DNA of 45,233 nt from Lacimicrobium alkaliphilum. GTDB lineage: Bacteria; Pseudomonadota; Gammaproteobacteria; Enterobacterales; Alteromonadaceae. Position numbers and translations under genes: made by a program. The stretch lies in the NCBI RefSeq assembly GCF_002591895.1, contig NZ_NISX01000021.1:25692-70924 (forward strand). Direction: 5' to 3'. Under the pieces are notes generated by a model. The model made no database searches. It was not told the DNA's origin and saw nothing but the letters and a program-made list of their open reading frames with translations. Positions within the stretch are counted from its first letter, which is position 1. Each line of letters begins with the position of its first letter. Positions 18,118-27,611 of this stretch are shown piece by piece.

Positions 18118-19095
18118 ATGTTCAGAAAAACGCTTCAACCCCAAATCAATACCTGGCTGGATAAACGCATCCCGCCCGCAACCGACTTCAGCTTAAATCT
18201 GGGTAATATATTTATTTTTCCGTCCCGTTTCGGGATGCTGTACTTAATTTTGTGCGTGGCACTTTTTGTATTAGGCACAAACTATCAGAATAATTTAATA
18301 TTACTGCTGGGCTTTTTTCTGCTCGCACTGTTTCTTGTCAGTCTGCTCAGCAGTTATCTGAATTTCGCAGGCCTGAAAATCATGGTGGGTAAGGTTGCTC
18401 ACCCTTTTGCCGGTGACAGTGTCAGCCTGCCCTTATGGATTGATACGTCGGCGCAGAAACATAGCGCTCATGGCCGGCTGCATCTGGGGCTCTACGGCGA
18501 GAAAGTTCAATTATCGGTTGATCTCGACAGACTCACCAATCCGGCAGAACTGTCCGTTCCAACTACCCGTCGAGGGCGACTTCCACTCCCCAGGGTCACC
18601 CTTAGCAGTTACTTTCCACTGGGGATGTTCCGTTGTTGGACTCACCTGCGTTTTGACCGCAAAGTTCTGGTATACCCCTCACCTTTGCCATGCCCTGTCA
18701 TTACCTATAGTGCCACCGGAGAAGAAGAGTCTGAGGGCAATGTCGCCACCGGTGAAGGCTATGATGATTTCGACAGCCTGACGGAGTATCAGCTAGGTCA
18801 ACCTCTTTATCATGTCGCCTGGAAGCAGGTCGCCAAGGGACAAGGGATGATCAGCAAGAAGTTCTCCAGCACCAGCAATAATGAGGTCTGGCTGAGACTG
18901 GCATCGAAAACCGATGACGAGCTTGAAAGTCGATTGTCTCACCTGTGTTTTATGATACTGGAAATGGAAAATCGCGGACAACGGTTCGGACTGAAGCTCG
19001 GCGATAACACGATTCAACCGGGTAAAAGCAGTGCTCACCGCCACCAATGCCTGACGTCCCTGGCGCTATACAACAATGAGCACAATGATGGTTAG
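18118..19095 (+). CDS. DUF58 domain membrane protein
   Basis: A 325-aa protein with two membrane helices near the N-terminus (LYLILCVALFVLGTNYQNN and LILLLGFFLLALFLVSLL, about 40-80), a beta-rich middle, and the DUF58 region around YQLGQPLYHVAWKQVAKG (about 222-239). The usual DUF58 form near here is a D-DW-A pattern; this copy has H-AWK, typical of the subgroup linked to transglutaminases. It overlaps the next gene by 20 nt. Function of the family is unclear; the MoxR ATPase is presumed to act on it or the complex. Confidence 0.9.
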   Translation: MFRKTLQPQINTWLDKRIPPATDFSLNLGNIFIFPSRFGMLYLILCVALFVLGTNYQNNLILLLGFFLLALFLVSLLSSYLNFAGLKIMVGKVAHPFAGDSVSLPLWIDTSAQKHSAHGRLHLGLYGEKVQLSVDLDRLTNPAELSVPTTRRGRLPLPRVTLSSYFPLGMFRCWTHLRFDRKVLVYPSPLPCPVITYSATGEEESEGNVATGEGYDDFDSLTEYQLGQPLYHVAWKQVAKGQGMISKKFSSTSNNEVWLRLASKTDDELESRLSHLCFMILEMENRGQRFGLKLGDNTIQPGKSSAHRHQCLTSLALYNNEHNDG

Positions 19096-21118
19096 GCTGA
19101 ATCCTTCTGCTTATAACAAGGCACATCTGTTACTGACACTGGTGCTTTGTATCAGCAGCTTCACGCTGACTGAACCACTGGAAACCTGGATCTTACTAAT
19201 CGTCTGCTGCGCCACCATTATCCGCTTCAGTCTGTTTATGAATTGGCAAAAACACCAGATCTCATTGCGCACCCTGAATCTGTTAGCAATACTCAGCGCA
19301 ATTGTGCTGGCAACATTTGGCTGGCAGCTTGGCCTGTTATTAGGCATGCTGAACCTACTGGTATTGGCTTCCAGCCTCAAATTAATGTTGCTGGCCAGTC
19401 GCCGGGATTATTTTCAGCTCATCAGTATTCAGTTTTTTCTGATTGGCACAGGTTTGGTATTTAACCAGAATATTGCTTTTAGCCTGTTATATGGCGCACT
19501 CACCATGATGCTTCTGCTGAGTCTGGCGTTTCATATCAGTCCCGTTAACACCTGGTCAGGGCAAATTAAACGTACCGGAAAACTCTGTCTGCAAGCAGTC
19601 CCGTTATGCATAATGCTGTTTCTTGTCACCCCAAAACTGGGCCCCATGTGGCAAATGCCAGTGGGAAAAGGAGGTGAAACCGGCCTCAGTGACAAAGTCA
19701 CACCGGGAGATTTATCACAACTTGCACGCTCCTCGGATCTCGCCTTCCGGGTTAACTTTGACGATGATATTCCGGTAATGAGTGAACGCTACTGGAGAGC
19801 GCTGGTACTCGAAGATTTCGACGGCAAAAGCTGGCAAGTAGCGCCTTTTCGGGAGCGGATCCGCCAACGTTATCAACGCACTAATCATATATTCACTCCC
19901 CGGACATCGGGCCCGGGTATTGCGTATCAGGTACTCAGCGAGCCGAGCAAGAACCCCTGGCTGTTCGGGCTGGATCTGGCTGTTACCCGTGACAACACTA
20001 TATGGCAAGGACGGGAATACCAGTTGATCAGCCGTTATCCATTGCAATCAGGTATATCCTATAGAGTACGTTCATACACACAGGCTCCACTTTTACCCGA
20101 TGTCGAGTTATTGGACAGACGACTGAATCTGCAATTGCCTGAACAGGGAAACCCAAGAACCCGCGAATGGGCGGCAAATTTACGCCAACGGCATGATAGC
20201 GACAAAGCATTCATCGGCGCTGTCTCCAACTATTTTCAGGAACAGGAATTTCGCTATACGCTGAACCCTTCGCCTATGCCCACCAATGCCATGGATCAAT
20301 TTCTGTTCGAAGACAGAGCCGGATTTTGTGTTCATTATGCGGGTGCCATGGCGTATGCACTCAGGCTCGGTGGTATTCCAGCTCGCATGGTAACAGGCTA
20401 TCTGGGCGGCGAAATGCGCGGTGAAGAATATATGAGCGTGTACCAGTATGATGCTCATGCCTGGGTTGAATGGTTGTCAGAAAACGGCTGGCAACGGCTG
20501 GATCCTACAGCCCTGGTCTCTCCATTACGTTTGGAGTTCGGCTTACAACGGGCAGTGGAATACGAAGACAGCTTCATGCAGGGCTCAGCATTGAGTCGCT
20601 TGCAACAGTTAGCCTGGGTCAACGAACTGAGAATGTTATTAGCCGACATGGATTACCTGTGGAGCCGTTGGATCCTGGGCTTTGATCGTGATAATCAGGA
20701 AGACATGCTCAAAGCCCTATTAGGAGAAGTGACCCCTTTAAGGCTCGCTCTCGCCGGAGCTGCACTGGTATTGTTTACTGCATTATTGCTAGCCATTTAT
20801 CAATATAAACACTGGCTCGTGATCAGACATTCATCACCCGCCTATTACTATCATAAAGGCCTCAGATTGCTGGAACGCAGCGATATAGAGCGCCCCCGCT
20901 GGATGGGTCCACAAGATTTCAACAGTCTGGTACAACAACAGCAACCGGCTCATGTTGCCAGACAATTCGATAAAATGACCCGCTGCTACCTGCGTAGCAG
21001 TTATGAAACCCGCGATGATGCTGAACAACAGATATTAAAGAAAAGGATGCGGTTTTTACTGGCGAAGCTCAAAAAAGCCCTGAAAAAGAAACCCCCAGCT
21101 AAACGCCAGGGGTTTTGA
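19076..21118 (+). CDS. Membrane transglutaminase-like protein (DUF3488/transglutaminase core)
   Basis: A 680-aa protein of the TgpA type. Residues about 15-185 carry six or so membrane helices (DUF3488), then a periplasmic transglutaminase-like core with the triad C418 (DRAGFCVHYAGAMAYALR), H461 (YDAHAWVEWL) and D476 (RLDPTAL), a further membrane helix at about 555-580, and a basic cytoplasmic tail ending KKKPPAKRQGF. In Pseudomonas aeruginosa TgpA is essential and envelope-associated; a similar envelope role is inferred here. It is the last gene of the MoxR-DUF58 operon and overlaps DUF58 by 20 nt. The terminator of the opposing Tol-Pal operon lies within its last codons. Confidence 0.94.
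   Translation: MSTMMVRLNPSAYNKAHLLLTLVLCISSFTLTEPLETWILLIVCCATIIRFSLFMNWQKHQISLRTLNLLAILSAIVLATFGWQLGLLLGMLNLLVLASSLKLMLLASRRDYFQLISIQFFLIGTGLVFNQNIAFSLLYGALTMMLLLSLAFHISPVNTWSGQIKRTGKLCLQAVPLCIMLFLVTPKLGPMWQMPVGKGGETGLSDKVTPGDLSQLARSSDLAFRVNFDDDIPVMSERYWRALVLEDFDGKSWQVAPFRERIRQRYQRTNHIFTPRTSGPGIAYQVLSEPSKNPWLFGLDLAVTRDNTIWQGREYQLISRYPLQSGISYRVRSYTQAPLLPDVELLDRRLNLQLPEQGNPRTREWAANLRQRHDSDKAFIGAVSNYFQEQEFRYTLNPSPMPTNAMDQFLFEDRAGFCVHYAGAMAYALRLGGIPARMVTGYLGGEMRGEEYMSVYQYDAHAWVEWLSENGWQRLDPTALVSPLRLEFGLQRAVEYEDSFMQGSALSRLQQLAWVNELRMLLADMDYLWSRWILGFDRDNQEDMLKALLGEVTPLRLALAGAALVLFTALLLAIYQYKHWLVIRHSSPAYYYHKGLRLLERSDIERPRWMGPQDFNSLVQQQQPAHVARQFDKMTRCYLRSSYETRDDAEQQILKKRMRFLLAKLKKALKKKPPAKRQGF
21082..21115 (-). 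terminator. Terminator of the Tol-Pal operon inside the transglutaminase gene
   Basis: Read on the minus strand, an 11-bp stem (AAACCCCTGGC with GCTGGGGGTTT, two G-T wobbles) has loop GTTTA and is followed by CTTTTTC. It lies 28 nt past the cpoB stop, within the last 12 codons of the opposing gene. On the plus strand the two wobble positions become mismatches, so it should work mainly on the minus strand. Confidence 0.75.
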
Positions 21119-21142
21119 CTAACTGTTATGCCTCAATCAGAC

Positions 21143-21904
21143 TCAGCCATTATTTTTCACAGCTCGTAAACGGGGCTCAGCGAGCTTCCTGGCGGAAGAC
21201 TCGGGATAATCCCGAATTACCTGTTCAAACAACTGTTGAGCCCTGGCAAGATTAGACTGATTTTGCGCAATCATACCCAGCTTCAACAATGAGTCGGCTC
21301 TCTTATTTGAACCCGGGTAGTCACTCACTACTGTTTCAAAATGGGTACTGGATTCGGCCCACTCTTGTTTGTTAAACAATAGCTGCCCTAACCAATAATG
21401 AGCATTAGCGGCATAAGACGATCCCGGATACTGCTGCAAAAATGCCTTAAATTCAGGGATCGCCTGATCATAACGCTTTTCGCGCAGGATAAGATTAACT
21501 GCCCTGTCATAGGCATCATCTTCACCCAGAGAGCTGGAACTGATTTCAGGAGTTCCGGCAGCATCATCGGCGTTTGCCTGCGATGGCATGTTCGCCGGAC
21601 TACTGAGAGACTGCATACGGTTGTCGATCTCAATATACAGCTCGCGCTGACGTTGCAGAATCTGCTCCAGTTTGTAGCTGTGTTCTTCAACAGAGCCCCG
21701 TAGCTCATTAACTTCCTGCTGCATCATAACCAACTGGCGCTGAATATTATGCTGAGCACCGGAACGGGCTTCGACCATACGCTCCAGTGTCGCTATACGG
21801 CTCTCAAGACTGCCGGCACTGAGATCAGAGACCGGTGCCGGAGCAGCAATAGCTGTTGCTCCAATGGCTAAACAACTGACAACGGCCAGACCGCGATAAA
21901 TCAT
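21143..21904 (-). CDS. cpoB: Cell division coordinator CpoB (YbgF)
   Basis: A 253-aa periplasmic protein that links PBP1B activity to Tol-driven outer-membrane constriction. It has a signal peptide ending ATAIAAPAP, a coiled-coil trimerisation region at about 30-100 (LESRIATLERMVEARS ... NELRGSVEEHSYKLEQIL), and a C-terminal TPR domain from about 130 (AYDRAVNLILREKRYDQAI, YWLGQLLFNKQEW, LLKLGMIAQNQ). ATG 21904 has GAGAG upstream and follows the pal stop by 9 nt. It is the last gene of the tol-pal operon. Confidence 0.97.
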   Translation of the reverse strand: MIYRGLAVVSCLAIGATAIAAPAPVSDLSAGSLESRIATLERMVEARSGAQHNIQRQLVMMQQEVNELRGSVEEHSYKLEQILQRQRELYIEIDNRMQSLSSPANMPSQANADDAAGTPEISSSSLGEDDAYDRAVNLILREKRYDQAIPEFKAFLQQYPGSSYAANAHYWLGQLLFNKQEWAESSTHFETVVSDYPGSNKRADSLLKLGMIAQNQSNLARAQQLFEQVIRDYPESSARKLAEPRLRAVKNNG

Positions 21905-21913
21905 AGGACTCTC

Positions 21914-22459
21914 TTACCGGTATACCAGTACACCGCGGCGATTCTTGGCAAAAGCCGATTTTGTATTGCTGGTATCCATTGGTTTTTCTTCACCATAAGA
22001 AACCACCGATACCTGAGAGGTGCTGACACCAGCATTCTGTAGGTATGTGGCAACAGATTTGGCACGACGCTCACCCAGAGCAATATTGTATTCAGGCGTA
22101 CCACGGTGGTCTGTGTGACCTTCGATAGTCACAGTTTCACCTGGATTTTTGACAAGAAATGCCGCGTGCTTATCAAGAATGGAATAATACTCAGGTTTGA
22201 TCGTTGATACATCAAAATCGAAATAGACCATCTGCTCATTTTGCAAGGCTTCAAGCTCTTCACGCTTGATCTCTGCAGGAGACTTCATTTGCTCCGCACT
22301 GCCGGTTTGCACCGCTGAATCCTGTTGCTCAGTAGCAGTTTCAGTGGCCTGGTTAGTACTGGCAGTCTGATCATCTACCTGGCTACTGGAGGAGCAAGCC
22401 ATCAGCGTAATGACAGGCAGTGCCATAACCACGCCCTTGAATACTTTGTTTAATTGCAT
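21914..22459 (-). CDS. pal: Peptidoglycan-associated lipoprotein Pal
   Basis: A 181-aa outer-membrane lipoprotein that binds peptidoglycan and TolB. Lipobox ITLMAC near residue 22, a Ser/Thr/Gln-rich linker, and an OmpA-C domain (YFDFDVSTIKPEYYSIL; EGHTDHRGTPEYNIALGERR) with the diaminopimelate-binding Asp and Arg. ATG 22459 is chosen because AAGGA sits 7 nt upstream and the signal peptide begins there; the frame stays open 12 codons further without a site. In the tol-pal operon, 37 nt after tolB. Confidence 0.97.
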   Translation of the reverse strand: MQLNKVFKGVVMALPVITLMACSSSSQVDDQTASTNQATETATEQQDSAVQTGSAEQMKSPAEIKREELEALQNEQMVYFDFDVSTIKPEYYSILDKHAAFLVKNPGETVTIEGHTDHRGTPEYNIALGERRAKSVATYLQNAGVSTSQVSVVSYGEEKPMDTSNTKSAFAKNRRGVLVYR

Positions 22460-22496
22460 TCTCGTGTTCCTTATTGTTTTCAAAGGGTTTAACAAA

Positions 22497-23861
22497 TTAC
22501 ATTAAAAACGGCGACCAGCTTGGTGACTTGACCTGTCCGTTAGCCGCGGGCAACCTTGCCTTGAACCGTCCATCCAGCGACACCAGCGACAACACTTGTT
22601 TGCGCTGATGTAACGTACTATAAATAATCATACTGCCATTTGGTGCAATGCTGGGCGACTCATCCAGATAGGTTTTAGTCAACACTTGCATCACACCAGA
22701 AGACAGATCCTGACGGGCAATGTGATAAGCACCATTAGTGCGATTCACCATTACCAGTTCTTTACCGTCCGGGGTAATCGTTCCCCCGAGGTTCATTTCA
22801 CCAACAAAAGTCAGGCGACGAACCTTACCTGATGCTAAATTTACGCGATATAACTGAGGTTTACCACCCCGTTCTGACGTAAAGATAATGTTTTGCCCAT
22901 CAGGAGTCCAGCTTGGTTCGGTGTCAATACTTCGACTGCTCGTCAACCGACGAAGCTTGCGGCTGGCCAAATCCATGATATAGAGATCCGGCTGGCCGTC
23001 TTTTGATAACACCATGGCCAGTTGTTTACCATCCGGCGAGAATTGCGGCGCGCTGTTTATTCCCGGGTAATCGGTAACCCGGGTGCGGCTCATCGTATAA
23101 ATGTCCTGAATAAAGATCTGGGAGCGACGATTTTCGAAGCTCACGTAGGCCAGCTTAGTACCGTCTGGTGACCATACCGGTGACATCAGGGGCTCCTTGG
23201 AACGCAACAGCACGGTTTCGTTGTAACCATCATAATCTGCGACGACTAACTGGTAAGGAAACTCTTCTGTTTCTCTGTCGCGAACGATGACATAGGCAAT
23301 ACGGGTTAGAAAAGCGCCTCGCGTGCCGGTTAATTTTTCATATACAATATCGGCAACCCGATGGCCATGCTGTCTGAAACCGCCTCCATCGATAACATGC
23401 TGACGACTGGCAAGTACATGGTCTTTACTGTCAATAAGCTTACCATCACTGAGCATCTGGGCTTGCCCACCGGTAATCTGCCCCCGCACAACATCAATTA
23501 ACTCAAAGCTGACACGGTAACGGTCCACGGTGTCCTGTTCTATTTTTCCTACCAGCACGGCTTCAACACCCGTAGCTGCCCAGGCGGCATAATCCACATC
23601 TCGATCCGCAGAAGGCATTTGTGGCATCCGGGCAACATTGACAGGATTAAACTTACCACTGCGTCTGAGATCCGCCGCTATCACATCTGACAACCTTTCA
23701 GGCATACTGCCCTGCCCTTCCCATTTGAACGGCACAACGGCTATCGGACGAGCAGTATCAATGCCCTCGGTGATCACAATTTCCAGCGTGGCGCTGACTC
23801 TGGCACTGACCATCATCAACAGAATAAAAAGTAAACCTGGTAAAGGGAGCGTTCTGGGCAT
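22497..23861 (-). CDS. tolB: Tol-Pal system protein TolB
   Basis: A 454-aa periplasmic protein that relays between TolA and Pal. Signal peptide at 1-25 ([15 protein letters not shown]), then the TolA-contact segment [20 protein letters not shown], the N-terminal alpha/beta domain (to about 170), and a six-bladed beta-propeller with repeated [48 protein letters not shown] and [11 protein letters not shown] motifs. It starts 1 nt after the tolA stop. Confidence 0.98.
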   Translation of the reverse strand: MPRTLPLPGLLFILLMMVSARVSATLEIVITEGIDTARPIAVVPFKWEGQGSMPERLSDVIAADLRRSGKFNPVNVARMPQMPSADRDVDYAAWAATGVEAVLVGKIEQDTVDRYRVSFELIDVVRGQITGGQAQMLSDGKLIDSKDHVLASRQHVIDGGGFRQHGHRVADIVYEKLTGTRGAFLTRIAYVIVRDRETEEFPYQLVVADYDGYNETVLLRSKEPLMSPVWSPDGTKLAYVSFENRRSQIFIQDIYTMSRTRVTDYPGINSAPQFSPDGKQLAMVLSKDGQPDLYIMDLASRKLRRLTSSRSIDTEPSWTPDGQNIIFTSERGGKPQLYRVNLASGKVRRLTFVGEMNLGGTITPDGKELVMVNRTNGAYHIARQDLSSGVMQVLTKTYLDESPSIAPNGSMIIYSTLHQRKQVLSLVSLDGRFKARLPAANGQVKSPSWSPFLM

Positions 23862-23862
23862 A

Positions 23863-24720
23863 TCAGTCTCTTTTCACTGTTAAATTAAAATTCAAAAATT
23901 GCTGCAATACATCCGGGTCTTTGGGCATTGGTAAGGTTGCCGTTTTATACACCGCAGTTTCAGCGGATTTACAGGTCCTGGGATCACCTTCCAATATTTT
24001 CACTGTTTTTACAAAACCATTTGATGCGACGCTGATATTCAGCCTGCAGGACTTGCCGCTCATCGAATCATCGACAATCCAGTTACGCTGAATAGATTGC
24101 ATAATCAGCGCTCGATATTTGTCTGTTTCAGAGAGGATCTGACGCTGCCTCTGCTTTTGTCTCGCAGCCTGCTCTATCTGCAATTGTTCCTGCATCCGTC
24201 GCTCCTGTTCGGCTCTTGCCTGCTCTTCCTTGCGCTTGCGCTCAGCTTCTCTGGCTGCGGCTTCTTGCTTTTTCCGACGCTCTTCAGCTTCCCGGGCCTT
24301 TCTCTCAGCCTCTTCCTTCGCTTTCTTTTGCCGTTCCTGTTCGAGTCGTTTTGCCTTTTCCCGTTCCTGTCGCTGTTTTTCCTTTGCTTTTGCCGCAGCC
24401 TGAGCCTTACGCTGTTCTTCCTGTACTTTACGTTTCTTTTCTTCTTCTGCCCGTCGCTGCGCATCCCTGCGCTTCTGCTCAGCTTCACGAGCCTGACGTT
24501 CTATGTCGGCCAGGCGCTTACGCTCCGCCTCTTTTTGTTGCTCAATTTTCTCGAACTGACGTTCAATCACCGCACTGTCAACAGCAACAGCCTGCACCAC
24601 GTTCATCTGCGGTTGTACGACTTCTGGTGTAGAACTGAAGTCCACACTAAGCATCAGCATCCCGCCCATAACCAGGTGCAACACCGCTGACCAGGCAATA
24701 GCCGGTTTAAGACTTTGCAT
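23863..24720 (-). CDS. tolA: Cell envelope protein TolA
   Basis: A 285-aa inner-membrane protein that spans the periplasm and transmits the proton-motive force from TolQR. N-terminal helix ([18 protein letters not shown], about 11-28), a very long Lys/Glu/Arg/Ala-rich coiled coil (about 55-200), then the globular C-terminal domain with the Cys pair ([18 protein letters not shown]) and [17 protein letters not shown]. Shorter than E. coli TolA (421) because the coiled coil is shorter. Starts 3 nt after tolR. Its repetitive charged coding sequence produces a long meaningless antisense frame. Confidence 0.97.
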   Translation of the reverse strand: MQSLKPAIAWSAVLHLVMGGMLMLSVDFSSTPEVVQPQMNVVQAVAVDSAVIERQFEKIEQQKEAERKRLADIERQAREAEQKRRDAQRRAEEEKKRKVQEEQRKAQAAAKAKEKQRQEREKAKRLEQERQKKAKEEAERKAREAEERRKKQEAAAREAERKRKEEQARAEQERRMQEQLQIEQAARQKQRQRQILSETDKYRALIMQSIQRNWIVDDSMSGKSCRLNISVASNGFVKTVKILEGDPRTCKSAETAVYKTATLPMPKDPDVLQQFLNFNLTVKRD

Positions 24721-24723
24721 TCA

Positions 24724-25143
24724 CTACTCCGGCGAATCCGTCATTAACCCCACAGAAGGCACACCGGCACGCTGCAGCAATACCATCAACTGCACCACGT
24801 TATCATAAGGAACCCGTCCGTCACCTTTTACCACAACAGGCGTGTCGGGCTCTTTTTGTAAATGCGCTGCCACCAATGTTGCCAGATCAACTGCCGTCAG
24901 TGGCTCTTCCTGACTTTCCCCAACATTAAGGAAATACTCTCCATCGGCATTTACCGATGCGATCAGCGGAGGCTTACTGTCTTCAGAGAGAGCTTCAGCT
25001 GAGGCCTTAGGGAGTTCGACTTTTACCCCCTGGGTCACCAGAGGAGCTGTCACCATAAAAATAATCAGCAGCACCAGCATCACATCGATATAAGGGACCA
25101 CATTGATTTCTGACACCGGACGACGGCGCTTTCTTTCGTACAT
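24724..25143 (-). CDS. tolR: Proton-channel protein TolR
   Basis: A 139-aa ExbD/TolR protein with one membrane helix (about 17-36) carrying the proton-path aspartate D20 in EINVVPYIDVMLVLLIIFMV, and a periplasmic domain. It forms the TolQ-TolR motor that energises TolA. ATG 25143 has AGGAGA 5 nt upstream. 8 nt after tolQ. Confidence 0.98.
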   Translation of the reverse strand: MYERKRRRPVSEINVVPYIDVMLVLLIIFMVTAPLVTQGVKVELPKASAEALSEDSKPPLIASVNADGEYFLNVGESQEEPLTAVDLATLVAAHLQKEPDTPVVVKGDGRVPYDNVVQLMVLLQRAGVPSVGLMTDSPE

Positions 25144-25151
25144 GCTGTCTC

Positions 25152-25826
25152 CTAAGCGGCGCTGTCTGAGCCGTGGGATTGGCGATGAAGAATACTCGAA
25201 AACTCTTCCATAAAGTTCCCGTAACTATTCTCCAGTTTCTCCACCTGATGGCTGAATCGGTTGTAGGCTATTACCGCCGGGATCGCAGCAAACAGGCCCA
25301 TGGCGGTAGCGATAAGTGCCTCGGCGATACCGGGCGCCACCATTGCCAGGGTCGCCTGTTGCACCTCACCGAGGGCGATAAATGCAGTCATAATCCCCCA
25401 TACCGTACCAAACAAACCGATATAGGGGCTGATGGAGCCCGCCGTGGCCAGAAACGGCAGATTACTCTCCAGCGCATCCACTTCTCTGGATAAGGACACA
25501 CGCATGGCGCGATAGGTGCCGTCCATCACCGCCTGAGGCGAAGCGGCTCCGCTTTTACGCAGGCGCGCAAACTCCTTAAAACCCGCGACAAATAAACTGG
25601 CCATGCCAGACACATGCTGGCGGGCGGAGATTTCCTGGAACAGGCGATTAAGATCGCCACCTGACCAGAACTTATCCTCAAATTTTCTCACCTCAAGACG
25701 GGCATGTTTGAGGGCTTTAACCCGCTGAAAAATAAACGCCCATGACACCACTGAGGTAGCCAGTAACAACAGCATAACGAGTTGGACGAGAAGGCTGGCC
25801 TGCAAAAAGAGACCAAAAAACGACAT
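25152..25826 (-). CDS. tolQ: Proton-channel protein TolQ
   Basis: A 224-aa ExbB/MotA-type protein with three membrane helices: about 5-30 ([20 protein letters not shown]), 120-145 and 165-190 ([19 protein letters not shown]). Channel-lining residues lie in [24 protein letters not shown] 25826 lies 1 nt after the ybgC stop with AGGTG upstream; GTG 25838 four codons earlier would overlap ybgC. Both are possible. Confidence 0.97.
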   Translation of the reverse strand: MSFFGLFLQASLLVQLVMLLLLATSVVSWAFIFQRVKALKHARLEVRKFEDKFWSGGDLNRLFQEISARQHVSGMASLFVAGFKEFARLRKSGAASPQAVMDGTYRAMRVSLSREVDALESNLPFLATAGSISPYIGLFGTVWGIMTAFIALGEVQQATLAMVAPGIAEALIATAMGLFAAIPAVIAYNRFSHQVEKLENSYGNFMEEFSSILHRQSHGSDSAA

Positions 25827-25827
25827 T

Positions 25828-26226
25828 TCACCTGACACCTGACAACTCCCCTAAAACAAAATCCGGTATAGGCATGGGCCTCATTGCACTGAGATCCACG
25901 CAGGCCACTTTGACCCTGGCCTTAACCAATGGTCGATTATTATGATTGTATATACACTGATCAAACATCAGGCTGGTACGCTTGAGTGACGCTAATTGCG
26001 ACTCTACAACCAGCAACTCATTGAATCGCGCAGCAGACTGATAGTCAATTTCCAGATGTTTGACGACAAAACCCGTGGATTGTTCCAACAAACTATCCTG
26101 TTCAACACCCAACTCCCTGAGCCACTCAGTTCTGGCCCTTTCCAGAAATTTCAGGTAGTTGGCATAGTACACTATCCCGCCTGCGTCCGTGTCTTCGTAA
26201 TACACCCGAATGTTATGCCGATGCAT
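25828..26226 (-). CDS. ybgC: Acyl-CoA thioesterase YbgC
   Basis: A 132-aa hot-dog fold thioesterase, first gene of the tol-pal operon. The signature [19 protein letters not shown] holds the catalytic Asp (D14), followed by the helix [13 protein letters not shown] and strands [14 protein letters not shown] and [10 protein letters not shown]. Length matches E. coli (134). Usually preceded by ruvAB; here a gene-poor 700-nt region lies upstream instead. Confidence 0.96.
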   Translation of the reverse strand: MHRHNIRVYYEDTDAGGIVYYANYLKFLERARTEWLRELGVEQDSLLEQSTGFVVKHLEIDYQSAARFNELLVVESQLASLKRTSLMFDQCIYNHNNRPLVKARVKVACVDLSAMRPMPIPDFVLGELSGVR

Positions 26227-26310
26227 TCTTTATATTCCAGTTTTTATACCATTAATCCGAATACCTTAACAAAGAGTAAATGGCTGATTCGGCACTTTCC
26301 GGTGGCTACA

Positions 26311-26342
26311 GAAAAGGCCGGTCAGTGATCAGCATCCCGGCC
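26311..26342 (-). terminator. Possible weak minus-strand terminator
   Basis: GGCCGG (26316-26321), a 15-nt loop with TGATCA, then CCGGCC (26337-26342). On the minus strand TTTTC follows. It could stop transcripts coming from the ybeL-like gene before ybgC. The loop is long and the T-run short, so support is weak. Confidence 0.35.
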
Positions 26343-26750
26343 CTGTCCACCACACCACAACGATTAGACAAACCTATTATATCCCCTGAGCCGATGGTTA
26401 CTCTTTGTTTAATGACTAGCATACCAAGCTGGTATCGGCTTATATACCCAACTGCTATCAACTGCCTAATTTTCAGGCTGTTATTCGCCCTGACTCTGGA
26501 CATCTTCCTCCGGCGTTCAGCTATTTTTTACGTACGGTAAAAAAACCTGCTTTATTGCATCATACCCGGAATCACCTTCTCAATGGCAAATCACAATAGA
26601 AATTTTCTTACAGGTTATTTTTTACTCTCTTGTTTTTAGCTATATTTATCAATACATTAAGCTCTACTGTATTAATATTCAGGAAAATACGATAGGAAAC
26701 ATCCTGTTTACACATTAGTTTTATTTATTCAAAAAGAGAAAAAATCTCAA

Positions 26751-26778
26751 TTGTGGCAAGCGCTGAATTCCGTACAAT
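26751..26778 (+). promoter_or_regulatory. Candidate sigma-70 promoter of the small RNA
   Basis: TTGTGG at 26751-26756, a 16-nt spacer, and TACAAT at 26773-26778. The -10 box is five of six to consensus; the -35 keeps TTG. The upstream flank 26715-26750 is A/T-rich (runs of A), like an UP element. It precedes no credible open frame but points at a strong terminator 120 nt on. Confidence 0.55.
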
Positions 26779-26784
26779 TGTCTG

Positions 26785-26924
26785 CGTATTCTGCACTAGC
26801 GCATGATGTTTCATCTAATTGGTCAGATGCACTTGTCACATCTCCTGTTGACATGTTCCCTGGAAAGTTTTCATTTTCCTTCAACACTTGTTGCTTTGCC
26901 CGCCTTAAAGGCGGGCTTTTTTTT
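26785..26924 (+). ncRNA. Candidate intergenic small RNA, about 140 nt
   Basis: Inferred from a promoter (26751-26778), no convincing reading frame, and a strong rho-independent terminator on the same strand. The predicted body has a hairpin TGTCA (26834-26838)/TGACA (26849-26853) whose 10-nt loop, CATCTCCTGT, exposes a CTCCT sequence complementary to ribosome-binding sites. A smaller GATG-TTT-CATC hairpin lies near 26804-26814, and a pyrimidine-rich single-stranded stretch runs up to the terminator. This layout suits an Hfq-type regulator acting on translation starts. I do not recognise it as any named family. The 5' end is approximate. Confidence 0.5.
26898..26924 (+). terminator. Strong rho-independent terminator of the candidate sRNA
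   Basis: GCCCGCC (26898-26904), loop TTAAA, GGCGGGC (26910-26916), then eight T residues. It is directional: the minus strand has no T-run after the stem. No plus-strand protein gene ends nearby, so it must close some other transcript. Confidence 0.85.
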
Positions 26925-26956
26925 GTCTCTGAAAAAGTTCCCCGGTGAAAATACCA

Positions 26957-27433
26957 TCAGAGCACTCTCGAAAAACGCGTATTACCGCATTCGAGGCAAG
27001 GCTGGATGACTTCTGCATGCGTCACCTGATGGCGGTTATGGCATTTGCTGCACTCCAGTTCTCCCAATGCCACCGCTTCACCAGCCTGGTAAATCCCATG
27101 ATGGCGGATATCGCGCCAGGACTCAGTCATTGCCAACTTACTTTTATCTGAGAGGTCCGCCAGTAAGGACCAGAATTTATCTTTAGTCGCCTGCCACCAG
27201 GGAGAATTATCCGCGTCACGCTGCCAATGATGGGCAAAGGTCTGCAAATCCCGGGTCAGGGTGTTTTCCAACATGTCCATCTCATCCTTACTAAGATCCT
27301 CGGCAGCTTTAAGATAGGCCCGGGCCTGCTGTTCGATTTGCATAAGTGTCAGCACATCCTGCTCTACAGATTGCTTTACCCATTCAGACATTTTATCCAG
27401 AAGTTGTTCATAATCGGTTTGATGCTTTGGCAC
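26957..27433 (-). CDS. DUF1451 zinc-ribbon protein (YbeL-like)
   Basis: A 158-aa protein with an N-terminal helical region ([34 protein letters not shown]), the family block [21 protein letters not shown], and a C-terminal zinc ribbon CSKCHNRHQ ... CLECG (four Cys). Start: GTG 27433 has a strong GAGGGG ribosome site 6 nt upstream and aligns with the E. coli YbeL start; ATG 27466 in the same frame has none. In E. coli ybeL is also near leuS, and here it is divergent from leuS. Function unknown. Confidence 0.92.
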   Translation of the reverse strand: MPKHQTDYEQLLDKMSEWVKQSVEQDVLTLMQIEQQARAYLKAAEDLSKDEMDMLENTLTRDLQTFAHHWQRDADNSPWWQATKDKFWSLLADLSDKSKLAMTESWRDIRHHGIYQAGEAVALGELECSKCHNRHQVTHAEVIQPCLECGNTRFSRVL

Positions 27434-27611
27434 TGGGTTCCCCTCAATATTTAAGTCGCACGTCATTCAGAGTATAAGGGCGAATAGTACAATACCAATG
27501 AATTCGCCCTTCGCTATTGTTCCCTGCACAGCCGCTGAGGTATTCTATTGGGTCTTATGCCATTCACCCGACTTGGCAAAAATCACCTCAACAGCCCGGA
27601 ATTCGAAATTG

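Noticed and set aside
24097-24690. 197-codon Leu/Phe/Ser-rich plus-strand frame
   Set aside because: Antisense of the Lys/Glu-rich coiled coil of tolA; the composition is an artefact of that repeat.
26280-26540. Overlapping small frames on both strands upstream of ybgC (26280-26540 plus, 26306-26503 minus)
   Set aside because: No ribosome sites, no recognisable domain, and mutually overlapping; probably non-coding.
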